Shown piece after piece: positions 24,992 to 38,300 of a DNA stretch of 64,000 nt. The notes beneath the pieces were generated by a model that had not been told where the DNA came from, did no database searches, and was given only the letters and a program-made list of their open reading frames with translations. Made by a program: the position numbers and the translations under genes. Every line of letters begins with the position of its first letter. The first letter of the stretch is position 1. The stretch is from positions 576,997-640,996 of the forward strand of contig JAQGDQ010000051.1 of NCBI GenBank assembly GCA_030141605.1, read 5' to 3'. This DNA is from Tubiluchus corallicola. Taxonomy: Eukaryota; Priapulida; Priapulimorpha; Priapulimorphida; Tubiluchidae.

Positions 24992-27900
24992 AAATTTTCA
25001 CAAGTTCTGACACGGTTAAGTAAGTCAATACATATTTGAGTAGCCACATATTTGAACAGTAGTTTCATTTCTTCCTATCCTAAATTGATATGAAATAATT
25101 AAATTTTAACTGATAGAAAAGCTTTACCTTCCAAATAGAACACATTTTTCTGGTGTTGCAAAAATTACCAAGCCGCAGGACCTCCGCTCTTTCATCCAAA
25201 ATATAATGAGGCATTATCACCGGCCAAAGCTCTTATAAACTAAAAAACAAGTTTCACTGCTGGTGAAAAACTACAGGAATATAGTGTCCTTAACATAAAA
25301 ACAAGAAAATGTCAAAAGAAGAACTGCATTCAGAAAATGTTGAAATTTATTATTACTTTAAACGTTCAAGTGAAAAGACTGAAGTTATAAACTGAAAGGG
25401 GCAAAATATCGGAAAAATGTCGAGAGCAACGTGTCAGAAAATATTGTTATTATATAACAAAATAAAATAGCTACAAGGACAAGGCAGTCTGGTAATCTTA
25501 TATTAGAAGAATGTGCTTTATAATTATAAGAAGATAGGTTTTTGCCTAAAACCGTCTATATTACTAATTGCTTTTGAGTGCAAAATCCCAGCTTTGTAGA
25601 ATACCGATATATATTCTAAAATACGTTAAAAATATCATATTAAATTTTATTCTGTTAAAAAAATCGCTTCTCTTCCTTGTGCGTGTAAATCCGTCGTATA
25701 CGGTTTCTGTACCATTAAGATGATGGCGCGCTGTCATTGAAAACAAGATCAAATGGCAAAAGTTGTCTAACTAAGACTCACTTTTACAAGCACGTCATGG
25801 TCATACACAGTAATTAAAATAGCACGACTAATCTGCTACCATAAACTTACTCAAGCATTGACTGTGAAAAGGTCGTTTCTGCTACAGTCCATTACACTAT
25901 TACTTCAATTACATAACTAATATTTTGCTCTCTAACCTGTGGCGTTGCTGTAGAAGGACATGTCAAAAAGTTCATCTTTCATTCAATGTGTACCTTCTGA
26001 GTGAAACTTTGTTTGAAAAACAATTTAAAAAAAACAAGGGCCTACAAACTCCTACACAGTGGCAACGATAAGTACAATTTTTGAACACCTTTTATGCGCC
26101 ATAGCCATTTAAAATTTAGGCGCAGTTATATATGAAGTTTAAAATTTTCAAAATGTACACACACTTTAAATTTTAACACAGCTGAATTTCGTCGAACATA
26201 ATTTCGTTTAAGAAATAAACAATGTGCAATCTTCTACAAGAAACAAAATATTTAAGCTTTAGTGAATAAAGGTCACTTGACGATAGTTTATCGAATTGTT
26301 TTGATTTTGCATGACATAAACAGGGCTAATATTTCTTGCTAAAACGGCATAAAAACTAAATGATCTTTACAGTATGTTTCGTCTATCATCTCGTCTCGTA
26401 CTTTTGATCTTACCCATCTCGTTCCATCCTATCCAGCCCATCCCGCCCTGCCTCAATGTCACACGTCTCGCCTTATGGTATAACGACAGTAAGAACCTGT
26501 GGTTGTAATAAGAAACAAGAAGCGATTTCTGGACCCCATCGCCGGGATCCAGCACATGATATCTTCAAGACTTGAGACAATTCAAACTTACGGCGTTTAT
26601 AAGTGTATGAGTTTGACTTATGTATAATCGTTTTCTCACAGTCGTTTGATAAGATGCCACAAATGCTAAATCCCAGGAATCTATATAGGGTATGCAATTT
26701 TTCGTTTGCAAAATCGTATTTTTATATAAGGTTGGCGGTAAACTTTGGAACAGTCATTAAAGGGTTTGTTCTATAAAAAACGCCTCGTAACCGTGCACAA
26801 ATGTGCCTAAAAACATTAACACTAGAGCAAGCAATTTCTAAACACAAAATTATATTTTACTAATTTTGTAGAGAAAATACAATTGTCTCGGGTCTTGGAG
26901 ATACATGTGAGGCATGTATGCGAGAACACGTATTCTGGTGGGCACTGTCATGATGTATATAACAGTGATGTGTATGACAGAAATGTGTCTTCAACGTTAA
27001 TTGAAACAACATGAAATCAGTACCAATTCATTGAAAGCTTTAGTACTAGGTGCAGCTTATAAAAAATATCATTTTGCCGTACTAGCCTATCATTTAATGG
27101 TATTTATCCATAAAAGTTGTGTTGATGAATATTACGTTCTTGCTAGACAAATAAAAGTTTGATCTATATAATTAGCTGGCTCTATATTAAGTTGTTTAAC
27201 GCTTTTCTTTTGGTGTTACTGCTGGGAACGACCTATAGGCCTGTAGAGGATAGGTAGTAAAGGCAAATTTTGCTCTGCTTACTTACGCTACTTGTTCAGC
27301 CACGTTTCGTATTTATTCCGTGAAGCACCCCCTGTATAGAAGAATGTACTAAATATATCCTCTCGTCTCGGTTAACTGGTTGGGACGCGCGCATGATCCA
27401 CTAGCATACTGAACTATACGATTACAAACAATCCCCGTGCTTGAGACACTGAAACAGTTCCACATCCCGGCTTTCGAAATTTTGTTAATAGTCGCGTTTT
27501 ATTACTAGTTACATTTGCATTTGAGTTATAGAAGTCAATGTGGAGATTTAGAGTTTTTATGAGATTTTGTGGGTAATTGTTGTGTTATCATGCTGAAACA
27601 GATCTGTAAAAAAAGTGAAAGTGATGTAATTCACTGAGCAAATCCAGTGTGGCTACAACAAACGTTTCGTTGACTTTGGCATATTCTCAATTGTGGTTCC
27701 TATTCAACTCAGGACTGATGCTGAGGGAAACTCTTAAAATGTCTCTAACAAACAGGATTAAAAGTGGCCCAGAAGAAGCGTCCAAATTAAGGAAGTATAC
27801 GTGTCTCAAAAAGTCTCTTTTGAAAAGATATAGTAAGTATCAATGGAATCACCTTTTGACTATTGTACAAGACTACAGCTATAAGACTTTACGCATACAG

Positions 27901-30900
27901 GCGGTAGTAATGGCAGTATTAACAGTAGCAGGCAGTTTTCAGTCGCAAATTATTATGAGTCTACGGCAACTTACTCAGGTGTACATTATAACGTACTCAC
28001 GTTATATACCTACGTCTTGTGGCAGTAAGACTAGTCCTGAAGCTTTTTCCGAGTGTCAGCAACATAAGACTGACATTCTCTTTACTGGCAGAATAAAAAA
28101 GGCACAGCTTTACCTTTTCGTCTCCTTTTTGTTTTCTTGTAAGGAGAGAAAGTGACCGCATAAGATGGAAAAGTAAGTGTGAAGGTGAAAAAAGTCACCG
28201 TGTTAAGGATAAGTGAGCATGTAGGTGGAAAAATAACCGTGTAGGAGGCATAAATGGCTGTGTAGGGGTTAGAAAGTGACCATGTTGGGGGATAAATGGC
28301 TGTACTAGTGGATTAAAAGTGACCATGTAGGAGAAAAAGTGAACATGTAAGCAGGAGAAAGTGACCATGCAGGAAGGAAAGGTGACCGTGCAGGTTATAA
28401 TAATAACAATAACAATAATCTTTATTCAAAATCGGCTTGTGAATTAACAGTTAACATAAGCTCAGCGAGTTTTTTACCGACTGTAAATAACAAATTTACA
28501 CGTATATAACAGAGATTATTATTACCAGCTTTATCCTAAGTACCACACGCTAGGCAGGGCAACAGCAGGTACCATTTATAAGTCTTTGGTATGACCCAGC
28601 CGCAGTATCGAACTCACGATCTCACGGACGGAAAGCGGACATGTTACCACTAGATTGTACCCTCTGGTAAAAAATGATGATGTAAGAGGAAGAGTGACTA
28701 GATAGGTGGTAAAAAGCGACCATGTAGGCGTGACTATGCAAGCAGGAAATATGGCAGCTTTTACTCGTCGAAGTCTGAAGTGCTAGCTTTTTTGCACAAA
28801 ATGAGCAAGAAAAAGTCTCCATGTAGTGTAAATAGAAAGAATGAATTTGTCAAACGTTCGGTGTAGCAAATACGCATTTCTCATGTTCTCTACAAAACAA
28901 GTAGAACAACCATTATAACATTTACACTGGAAGCGGGGCATCTACTATGTTACTTTTGTGTTACTTATATTTCTGTACTTTAATTTACAACTCGTTTATT
29001 TTCTTTTATGGTGTCAATGTGAAACATTGCGATTGCCCTGCAAGCACATAGTACACTTAAAACTGACTGTGTAGTGTGTGTCCTTTATGGCTGTTATAGT
29101 TATCTTAAGCTCTGTAATAAGATCAGTTTTGTAGATTGTTACAGTATGTAACTGAGCCTTTATTTCAGAATTTTTAGCTTCTCGTCATTTCACGAAATGT
29201 CACTACAGCAGGGTGAAATACGAGAAATCACAGCCAACAATCCCATCATGCCATCATTATTGTCATCCTGATCATTATTATCATTATTTTATTGTTATCG
29301 TTATCATTGTGATTGCCATTATCATAATCATTATCATTATTGTTATTATTTGCAGTGGATGATCAACCTGTCATAGTTAAGCAAGAAAATGGCACAAAGG
29401 CTCATCATCACATGACATCGCAGCATGTACCGACTGCTCAAGTGATCGCGGAGCATCACAAAAACTCAGGCAAACTGCTGCAAGACATACTAGAGCAAAA
29501 ATCAGATTATCCAGATTATACAACGACTGCATTAAAACCACTAACTCCTTCACCGGAGTTCATCCATGAACGCCATGGTTATTATGATCCACCATTGATG
29601 CCTCCACTTATGCAAATAACAACTGGTAAGCACAATTGTGGATTCTAGTATTATTTTCGTGAACTCACATTACATTTTTAAAATACATTGACCTAAACTA
29701 GGGCATGTCCAGTTTTGGGTTTCCATATGTCCAGTTTCCAGTTTTTAGGTTTTTTCGGTAGACCTATTAGTCTGGAATCTCCAAGCACTGGATTACTCAC
29801 TTATTGAGCTTTTGCTGCCTAATTGACTGGATATGTCATTTAAAACACCATTTACCCTCGTCGTGAATGTCATAATTGTATCATTATTCTAATTAATTAT
29901 TTTATTATTCACTGCAAGATTGCAAATTATATGATCAAGGCTGTTTTTATGTCAGTGTAAATAGTAACCTATCAGGTAAGTCGATTGTCGTCTTGGATGT
30001 TCTCAAGTAATCTGTCAGCTGTTTTCTTTCCTCTGGCATGCCAGTATAATAATTATAAAAATTCTTCTGTCAGCTAAGACTACACTTTTGCCATGACACC
30101 GCTGCATGATCTCAATTTGTTAATCGAATGCACTCAATAAGTGCTTATCCTTATTCTTTTTAACTAGCTTCAGAATATAAGCAGTTAAACCACCTAAAAT
30201 CTCCTCATTTACTTCCATTTTTGCGCGTTCAAGTGTAGAGCGGGAAACAAACATTGCGTGATACATGACGCCGGATGCCGGATCAAATATGTCGCGGGCC
30301 CAAAGTTGGCCTCGTGGTTGTTGCCTGGCGAAAGACAGAAATCTCACAAGGGGCTAGAGTATATAGATCACAAGAATGAGAATGCCTATCCAGTATCTAG
30401 GCAGCTCCATATCGCTTCCATGTGCTGTAAGTCTATAGATCTGCGTTCTTATCTAGGACGGGTGCGTTATACAACTTCCTTATTACTCTGCGTCTTTTCT
30501 ACTGTTTACAGTTGTCTGCCATGTGTACTACATCCGAGCAACGGTATTCACAACGTACATTCCATCCCTCTATTTTTGCCGTTATTGATACTGTGAATGG
30601 TTGCTACAAGCCAGACAAACGCACATTTACCCAACTAAAGTTACTGAAGGAATATTTTTGTTACATGCAAAAAAGCAAGCTACGGGAAATGTACAGTGAC
30701 GAAAAAATCTTTTCGATTAGCTGGGCTGGGGGGCTGATTGGAATGTTTTCGATGATGCCTGGTTGTGCTGATTTGTGTCGCTGGATATGCCGCGTGTAGC
30801 ATTTCAATGCTGCAATCAGCACTAAACAGTCCCTTAATAAAATTAAATTTCGGTTTTAGTAACTATCACGGTGACCAGCTGGTTTAACGCCCATGATGAT

Positions 30901-33900
30901 GCTGGTTTAAATGTACGTTATGCCCATTGATGTTAAGCGTTTCTAACAACGAACTTTAGATATTCTTTAAATGTGCACAGAAAAAATTAATGAAATCTTC
31001 TAAAATTCTCTATAAATAAAATTTTTAAAATCTACTAATTTACGAATTTGCTATGCGATTAAATATTAGACGTTTGGGCCCAGCAGACACTTCAGCTTAT
31101 TTAAATTTTTACTAGAACATTTGTAAATGACTAAATCGGTCACTTGAAAACATTCGTATATGCGTACTAGTTTTCATGTAGTATATATTTGAGACGTAAA
31201 TCAAGGCTACTGTACAGCAACACAAATTTAATTCAAATAAAGACTGTGAAAATTAAAGAAAAATCCCACGATTAAAAACAAGGATAAAGCACAGCGTTTT
31301 AAACTACCGCTGTAATTTAACTGCATGTGAAAGAAATAAGGAAAAATCATAAATTTCTAATACATGTACTAATCTTTTTGAGGGAACTAGCTAGTAAACA
31401 TATCACACTAAAATAGAACACGATTACATAGAACAACACAGAAGTATAAAATCACGGGCCAAAAAAGATGCAGTCACAATAGAAACAAAACAAAGGCATA
31501 GCAAAAAAAACGCAAGGAAAAAATACAGATGTATAAAAACACAGAGTATGTTTTCCCTTTGTCTTGCTTCCAGGAATTGGACAGTTGCGGCCTAAATCAG
31601 TACCGAATAGTGTGATAATGCGATTTTTCACCTACTGGGGGGGGGGGGTATAATGCTTTCTCTTTCTTATAGCTAGATGTCACCACATATTATGATACAT
31701 ACAATATACTAATGTACTAACACTATTTACAATGTCAGTGTCGTCGTCTACTAAATAGTGTAACTGATTAACTATCATGCATTCACAAGCTAATATAATT
31801 AAGTTTTTTATGCATTTTATTGTCTTCTGCATTAAATTACTCGCTTGTAATGAGCTTCTGTGAAACGTTTTATAAGATAAAAATATGAATAACAAAATTA
31901 TTTGTTTGATAGGATCGCTTCCTCCAAGTCCAGCTGACAGCGGCATTTCATCCTCAGACATGGATAGCACAGGCAGTGGAGATGAAGCTAGAACAAAATT
32001 GCATGGTAGGCAGAACTATCCTGTTTTGAGTTGCACTAAATTCGAGTATACCTTAGGGTAGTCATAAATTGCACTTAGGTTTTGGTATTTTATGTGTGTA
32101 ATACCTCCTGATGTATATCAAAATTCCTGTCCATGTTGCAGTGCTCACTATTTAGGCCACACTGACTGCCACAGGGATGCATCTACATTCATGCATAAGA
32201 GACCTTGCTAGAGCAGCCCTATAAGCCAAAGTGGTCAAACTGAAAACAATTTTCTAAAACACTTTGTATTGGTGGATAGTGTTGTTACTTACTCAGTTTT
32301 GATGTAACAATACTGGATAAGGCTCTCAGTAAAGGCTACAAAATGAGACACTCTAGTCCATTACCACAAATGCTTTCCATGTTGCAGTAGCATATTAATG
32401 AGACACTGTATTGCATCTACTATTGTAATCATGCTTTATGTGTTTAATTTTTTGCATTTTAGCTGTTTCTTCTTACTTATAAATAATACATTGGATTTAG
32501 ATCAGTTAATCTTACAAAAAAAGTTGTCACTCAATATTGAAAAAACAAAATTCATTGTATTCACATTCAAAAACAAAAAATCCCCAGTAATCTTATAGTA
32601 AAACGTGATGAAGTCCCAGTGAACAAAGTAAAACACACAAAGTTCTTAGGCATCATTATAGACGAACACCTAACTTGGCAAGAACATATTAAATTTATCC
32701 AAAATAAAATTTCCAAACCGTGGGGAGCATATACAGAGCTAGACACATATTGCCAAAATCTGGCGGTGCTACTACTATTATATAAAGGTTTTTTTACCAT
32801 ACCTTAATACTTCGACTAGTGTTTTGGAGGAACACATATACTAGTTGATAGGAAAAAATTCAAGTAATTCAGAAGAAAATTTTGTGGACCATAGCATTTG
32901 CAGGTTATAAGAAACCACATGTCACTAATATTGAAAATCCTTAATTTTCTTAGAATTTGTGACAGTATCAAGTTCCAAAGCACGATTTTCATGTACATAT
33001 TCACTCATAAACTATTGCCATGTTTATTTCTTGATTATTTTGTTTGAATACTGAAATACACAATTAATACACGACATATACTTAACTATCACTATTATAA
33101 AGAGCAACACAAATGAAAAAATTTCAAACAAACACAATGGCATCTACATATGGAATTCAATTGCTCCAGCTATCAAAATGCCAACTCACTCTCTCCATAA
33201 AAAATATGGAAATCACACTTATTTGACACATACAGCTATTCACTCTATCATGATCTTCAACAACTTGAGCAATAATATAACGATTCATTCTCATCAGTGC
33301 ATATCTGTATAGTTCACACCTCTCTGTATCTTAATCAAGTGTTGCCTCTTCCACAAACGCTTGCTAAATGTGTTAAATCGTTTATTACTTCTCTGTACCA
33401 TCCATTATAGCTCTTTCTAACTACCAGTCACATATTATTAATGAATATTTTTTACTACTAATTCTGGTGGGTTAATTTAAGCTTGCTTCATAAGTCTCCA
33501 ACCCCAAATGTATTCATGTAAATTGAACGTTGTATGAATTACAAATTGAGTTTATGTGCTTCTAGTATAAAAGTATTATGATTCTGTTGCAGGGTAAAAT
33601 TAATTAAATTGAAATTGAATTGAGTTGAATTAGACTACTTTGTTTAACTTTATTTTGTTTATTATGAATGTTATCAAAAACAACAAAAAGTGAAGTCTCC
33701 ACAGTTATAATGATGCTGTCTCTTGCCTCTGCCTGTATCAGAACATTGTATAGCAAAGTGTATTTAATTGGAATTGTTTTTATTTTGTAGGCCTCCATTC
33801 ACCTTTGGCTAATTCACATTCTCAGTTCATTCCTCAATACTATCATCCCGGTCATGCTGTTGGAAACTCAAATATGCCACCACCACAGACGCAACATCAT

Positions 33901-35331
33901 TATCTACAAGCACATCATTTTAGTCGACCAGGTACGAAAGTTGCTTATTTTATTAAATCCACATTTATAAATAATTGATGTAGACTAATATAATTAAGCT
34001 ACTGCAACATTGTCCATTATGCAGAACAAAACTTTATTGGTGTCAAGGACCTACTTCGTACAGGCAGAATGAGGAAAGCTATTGTTGGAATGTTGGTACA
34101 GCATATTTTTATGTTACTTCCTAAGTAAGTTACTTACAAAGTAACCCTATCTCTTTGTCGTGTTGATGCCACTCTTGCTGTTGTGATGTAATAAGTTTTC
34201 AGCCAATTTTTATATTATGACATCACAATGGAGTTATTCTGTATTCTAAAACATGAAAAAACGAATTATTGGCATATTCAGATACTATGACAACAATAAA
34301 TGACAATCTAAATGACTCGAGTAACCCAAATTGATGCTTCGTATTCCAGACTAGGCATTAAAAATTCTTTGTCCAGGCAGCTTTTGCCAATCTTGTACAT
34401 TCCATGGTTTCATGTGTTTGAACTATCAATAGAATGTTATAAATGAATAGGCTGTTAAATTTTAATTATATCAATAATGTTCCTCTTTTGTTTTCACGAT
34501 TAGCATGAGATTTCCCCGAAACAAATCAACTTCACATCATGTGCTGTGGACATAACAAAACGTTTTGCATTGTTTTTGCCTTTATAATGTCTAATTTTAG
34601 CTGTTGTAGACAAATTAGATTATAAGAGCATCATGTTTACTGATGTTATGAGGCTATTACCTGTAAGTGTTATTAATTAATTAATTAATACTCAGCAACA
34701 CTTACATTACACGCTACATTTCACTACCGTATACTACACTGCAGCACACCACACAAAAGTAAATTTAAATACCTTTCCAGGACTAACACCTGGCAAATGT
34801 GTAGTGTACATATTTTTTCCAGTAAACACATAACCCTATCCTAGCTATCTATTTACTCCAATCAGAAGAAAATGCTTTTGGGGCTAGAAGTTTCGGTACT
34901 TTCAAATTTTGAAATTATAAATTTTACTACTTAATTCGGTTATTTAAAAAATAGCCTTTAATTAATTGACGTCGTATGCATCTATAGGCGTAATAATCGT
35001 ATAATAACGAGTTTGCCCTCGAGAAAAGCAATGCCTGATTGCAAAGAAAATGCTTTTGTTTATTAATCCTTGCTTGCTGGAATAATTTGGGCTAGTAGGA
35101 ACGCGTGAGACACTGCTTTGTTAACGCTCGGGGGCAGTGCCTCTATGGCGGGACAAAGAACCGAAAAATCAAACAGGTTAAGAGGAACGTAGGCCGGAAG
35201 TAATGAATACAAACAAAACCAGTTTCGAAATTTTTGATAATACCAGAGTGTAAATCAGAATGATTTAGCAATCTGTACTAAATGTGAACAATATAATGAT
35301 ATTCACAATGATGATATTTAATAATAGTAAA

Positions 35332-35370
<39 letters not shown>

Positions 35371-38300
35371 TATTACTAAAAAAACAACAACAATAAAAAT
35401 AATAACCTGTAGGTCATCACTTTCACTCCCAGAATCATAATATTATTTTTTACTAATAGTAGTTTTTAACAAGTTCCAGCTTTTAGGGCGCTCCAGACGA
35501 GTGACATTCGGTTTATCTCTATAAAGATGGTGAACTAACGTTTGATGAGTTTGCCAAGCTACGATTTAGTTGTTGCACAGTGACTGATATGTCCTCCACA
35601 AGTTTCTCTGTTCAGGCTTGTTCTGTATTGTTTTGTATGACAGACAATAAAAGCAAAAAGTGATGTTCAATTTAACTCAACGCAATATAAAAATAGTTGA
35701 TTTTCTGAGCTTAATAAAACGTTCGATAACAAGGCGGGCCAATGCTAGTGGCATAGGTCATGACCTACAAGGATAGCGCCTCCACACACGCCTTGTTTAC
35801 CCTCTTCACCTTAAAGTATTAATTGATTGCTCTAGTAACATTCGTTACCTTGAACTCTTTGTCCAACTGTTTCATTGACAGCAGCAATTAAGACACCCAT
35901 ATTAAGTGTACGGAAAAACCTGGAATTTTCTTTCTGTTTAGGGTTATCATTCCTGCCCATTTTATCTAATGTTAATCTACAAAATTTGCTTCTCTTCAAC
36001 ATAAGTGTGAATGTTGCACACTTGAATAGAGCAATGTCTATTATACGATAGTATCAGTTCAAGGCTATTTGTTTTCACTTCAACTTTGCGAAGCTGAAAG
36101 ATGTGCTGTAAATCACACAAGAACGAAACAAATTGGATAATGTCTAGCGTTCCGGTTTACAGTATGTTACTAAGCATGACATTTTAATTTTAACGATGAA
36201 ACTAGCGACTGACAAAACCAATAATTCTCTAGTGCAACTGTAATAAGCATTCGAAATCCTAGAGGATAGCTATAATTGCAAACATTACTATATTTTCGAT
36301 GTTTATAGAATGCATAGTAGAAGCGCAAGGGCACGACGCTGTGACACTGTACAATTCGTTAGAGCTGGGTTCAAGGCTAAAGTCTACATTTGCACACCTG
36401 CCGTGCAAGGGGGATTAGCGTACCACATCCGCTAAGCATTTCCCCATTACTGGAGAGCAAAGACCTCCACAGCTATGAACAACTTCTACAGGAACTAATA
36501 GTAAAAGACTTGTTTCATTTGTTTGGGCCTTCTTTCTGACCATGAGTGGATTTTTTCTCCTTGCGTTTCCAGTTTATCATTGATGTTAACACTCGGCAAT
36601 GGGGTTATTTTTTGTAAACTGCGACTGCTAATCCTTTGTATGCTTTATGGAAGGTAAACGAAAAAAATGTGGCTGCCTCACAGATGTTCATTCCACCCAA
36701 AAGCCAGCGCTAATAAAAAAATTTCATACCTTACAACTTGGTAACTTTGAATTTCTGCTATTTCTACACGAACACTCATCTGAAGTAGAAAGCTGGGCAT
36801 AAATATCAGCATCTACGTGAAACGTAAGAGCCAGATGTAATCTCAACATTGCCCATAACCACCAAAAATACACTAATCCTAATAGTATTCCAATGCTGCA
36901 TTGGCCTATCGCAAATATTACGTGTACATAGAAATAACGTAAAAACTTTGAAATATAAAAATCGGAAGCAGCCCATAGTTTCTGGCGATATGGCCCACTG
37001 TTCCGTTTTTACTATCACGATGTGGTCGTGTTTTTCTAAGCTTACGAATTACGACTATTGCGCGTCTAGTACTTAAAAATCAAAGTTCTTATACTGCCTT
37101 CCTAGATTATGCTCATAAAATAGATTCATTGTTCGCTTTGGGAACACATTTCGGGGCGATACAGTACGTAATTAACCTCCGGAGCCTCAGTTATATTCAG
37201 ACGGAAAACCAGTTTTGTGGCATCTCTGATAATAATTGGCAAGTAAACGTGGCCCTGTCGCTGAACTTCCTGCTTGGGTTGAAGGACGTGAGCGCTGAGT
37301 AGAAAACTCGCTCAAGCGATTCTATCAAGCTGTATTGCCAGCAAAGTGCAGGTGACTAGTAACCGCCAAGATTTTTAAGTACATTTACAAAACCAATGAA
37401 AACCAAGACTTTGACTTCTGTGGTTCCTAAATTTTCTTTTTAAGCAGTCTTAATTCAAAAAACTTGAAGATGCATTTTTTTCATTTTTTAAATATCGTCA
37501 TATATATATATATATACTTAGAGCAAACAAAAACTTTAAAGATAGATTGGGTAATTTATTTACTGTTAGTGCGCTGAGAGACTATTGCCATCGAGAGTGC
37601 ATATAACAATAGACTTCAGACAATTAAGAAACTTAGACCTAAAACTTAAAACCAAAACAGGACGTCCTTAAAAACAAAAATTTCTAATTAAAATATATTT
37701 GCTTTAGTTGCCAAGAATTATTAGAGCACAATGACCTAGGACTCTGTAAGTGACGTATAAACAGTGTGAGGTCAACATGATTGTTTTTATTCTAGGACTA
37801 AAAATGATTTATATTCATCGGCCTGCAATAATGTGATTATTTAAACACTTTGTAAACCTACTGCATGTCCTTTATATTTTCCCCAAATAAACAGTTTTAA
37901 ACGGTGTGAAGTACATTTTAGGCAATCTCACATTTCGGTTTTTTTTAAATCTGAATTTCAACAGCGTAAGTAGCCATTACCTTTGTCTTTATTACCTACA
38001 TGACACGCACATGAAGAATGCATTTGGGTTGAAAGTTAGTATACTGTGTTTAAGAAAAGTTAATTATAAGCAAGCTGGCAAGGCCTCTAATATTTTGAGA
38101 TGAAACGCAGTGCTAGCAACGCCAATGATCTTGAAACATGACTCGAAACCTACTGGATCCAAAGGATTACACCACAGATAATGTTCGAACAATCCGGTTG
38201 GAGAGATGCCGCTTGACGCCTACGTAGGTAGACAGCTTCATAAGCTGTATATGTATATTGATATATCACTCAGGACCTTTCATGAATGGAATATGGAGAC

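Larger units (their letters stand above)
18517..29355 (+). other. E74 intron between coding exons 2 and 3
   Basis: A 10.8 kb intron holding microsatellites at 21.84, 24.08 and 24.95 kb, an interspersed repeat at 23.67 kb, a possible LTR end near 22.55 kb, the longest open frame of the window (27.65-28.16 kb) and the minisatellite/SINE complex at 28.1-28.8 kb. The remainder (19.9-21.8 kb, 22.8-23.6 kb and 25.0-27.6 kb) is AT-rich with nothing I can name. Confidence 0.85.

Noticed and set aside
30120-30799. Open frames on both strands in the third listed E74 intron
   Set aside because: Protein-like composition was considered, but no family, motif or splice pattern supports a gene.
31637-31648. 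12-G tract, and the 15-C tract at 43782-43796
   Set aside because: Homopolymers are common and error-prone; a quadruplex role cannot be argued from a single run.
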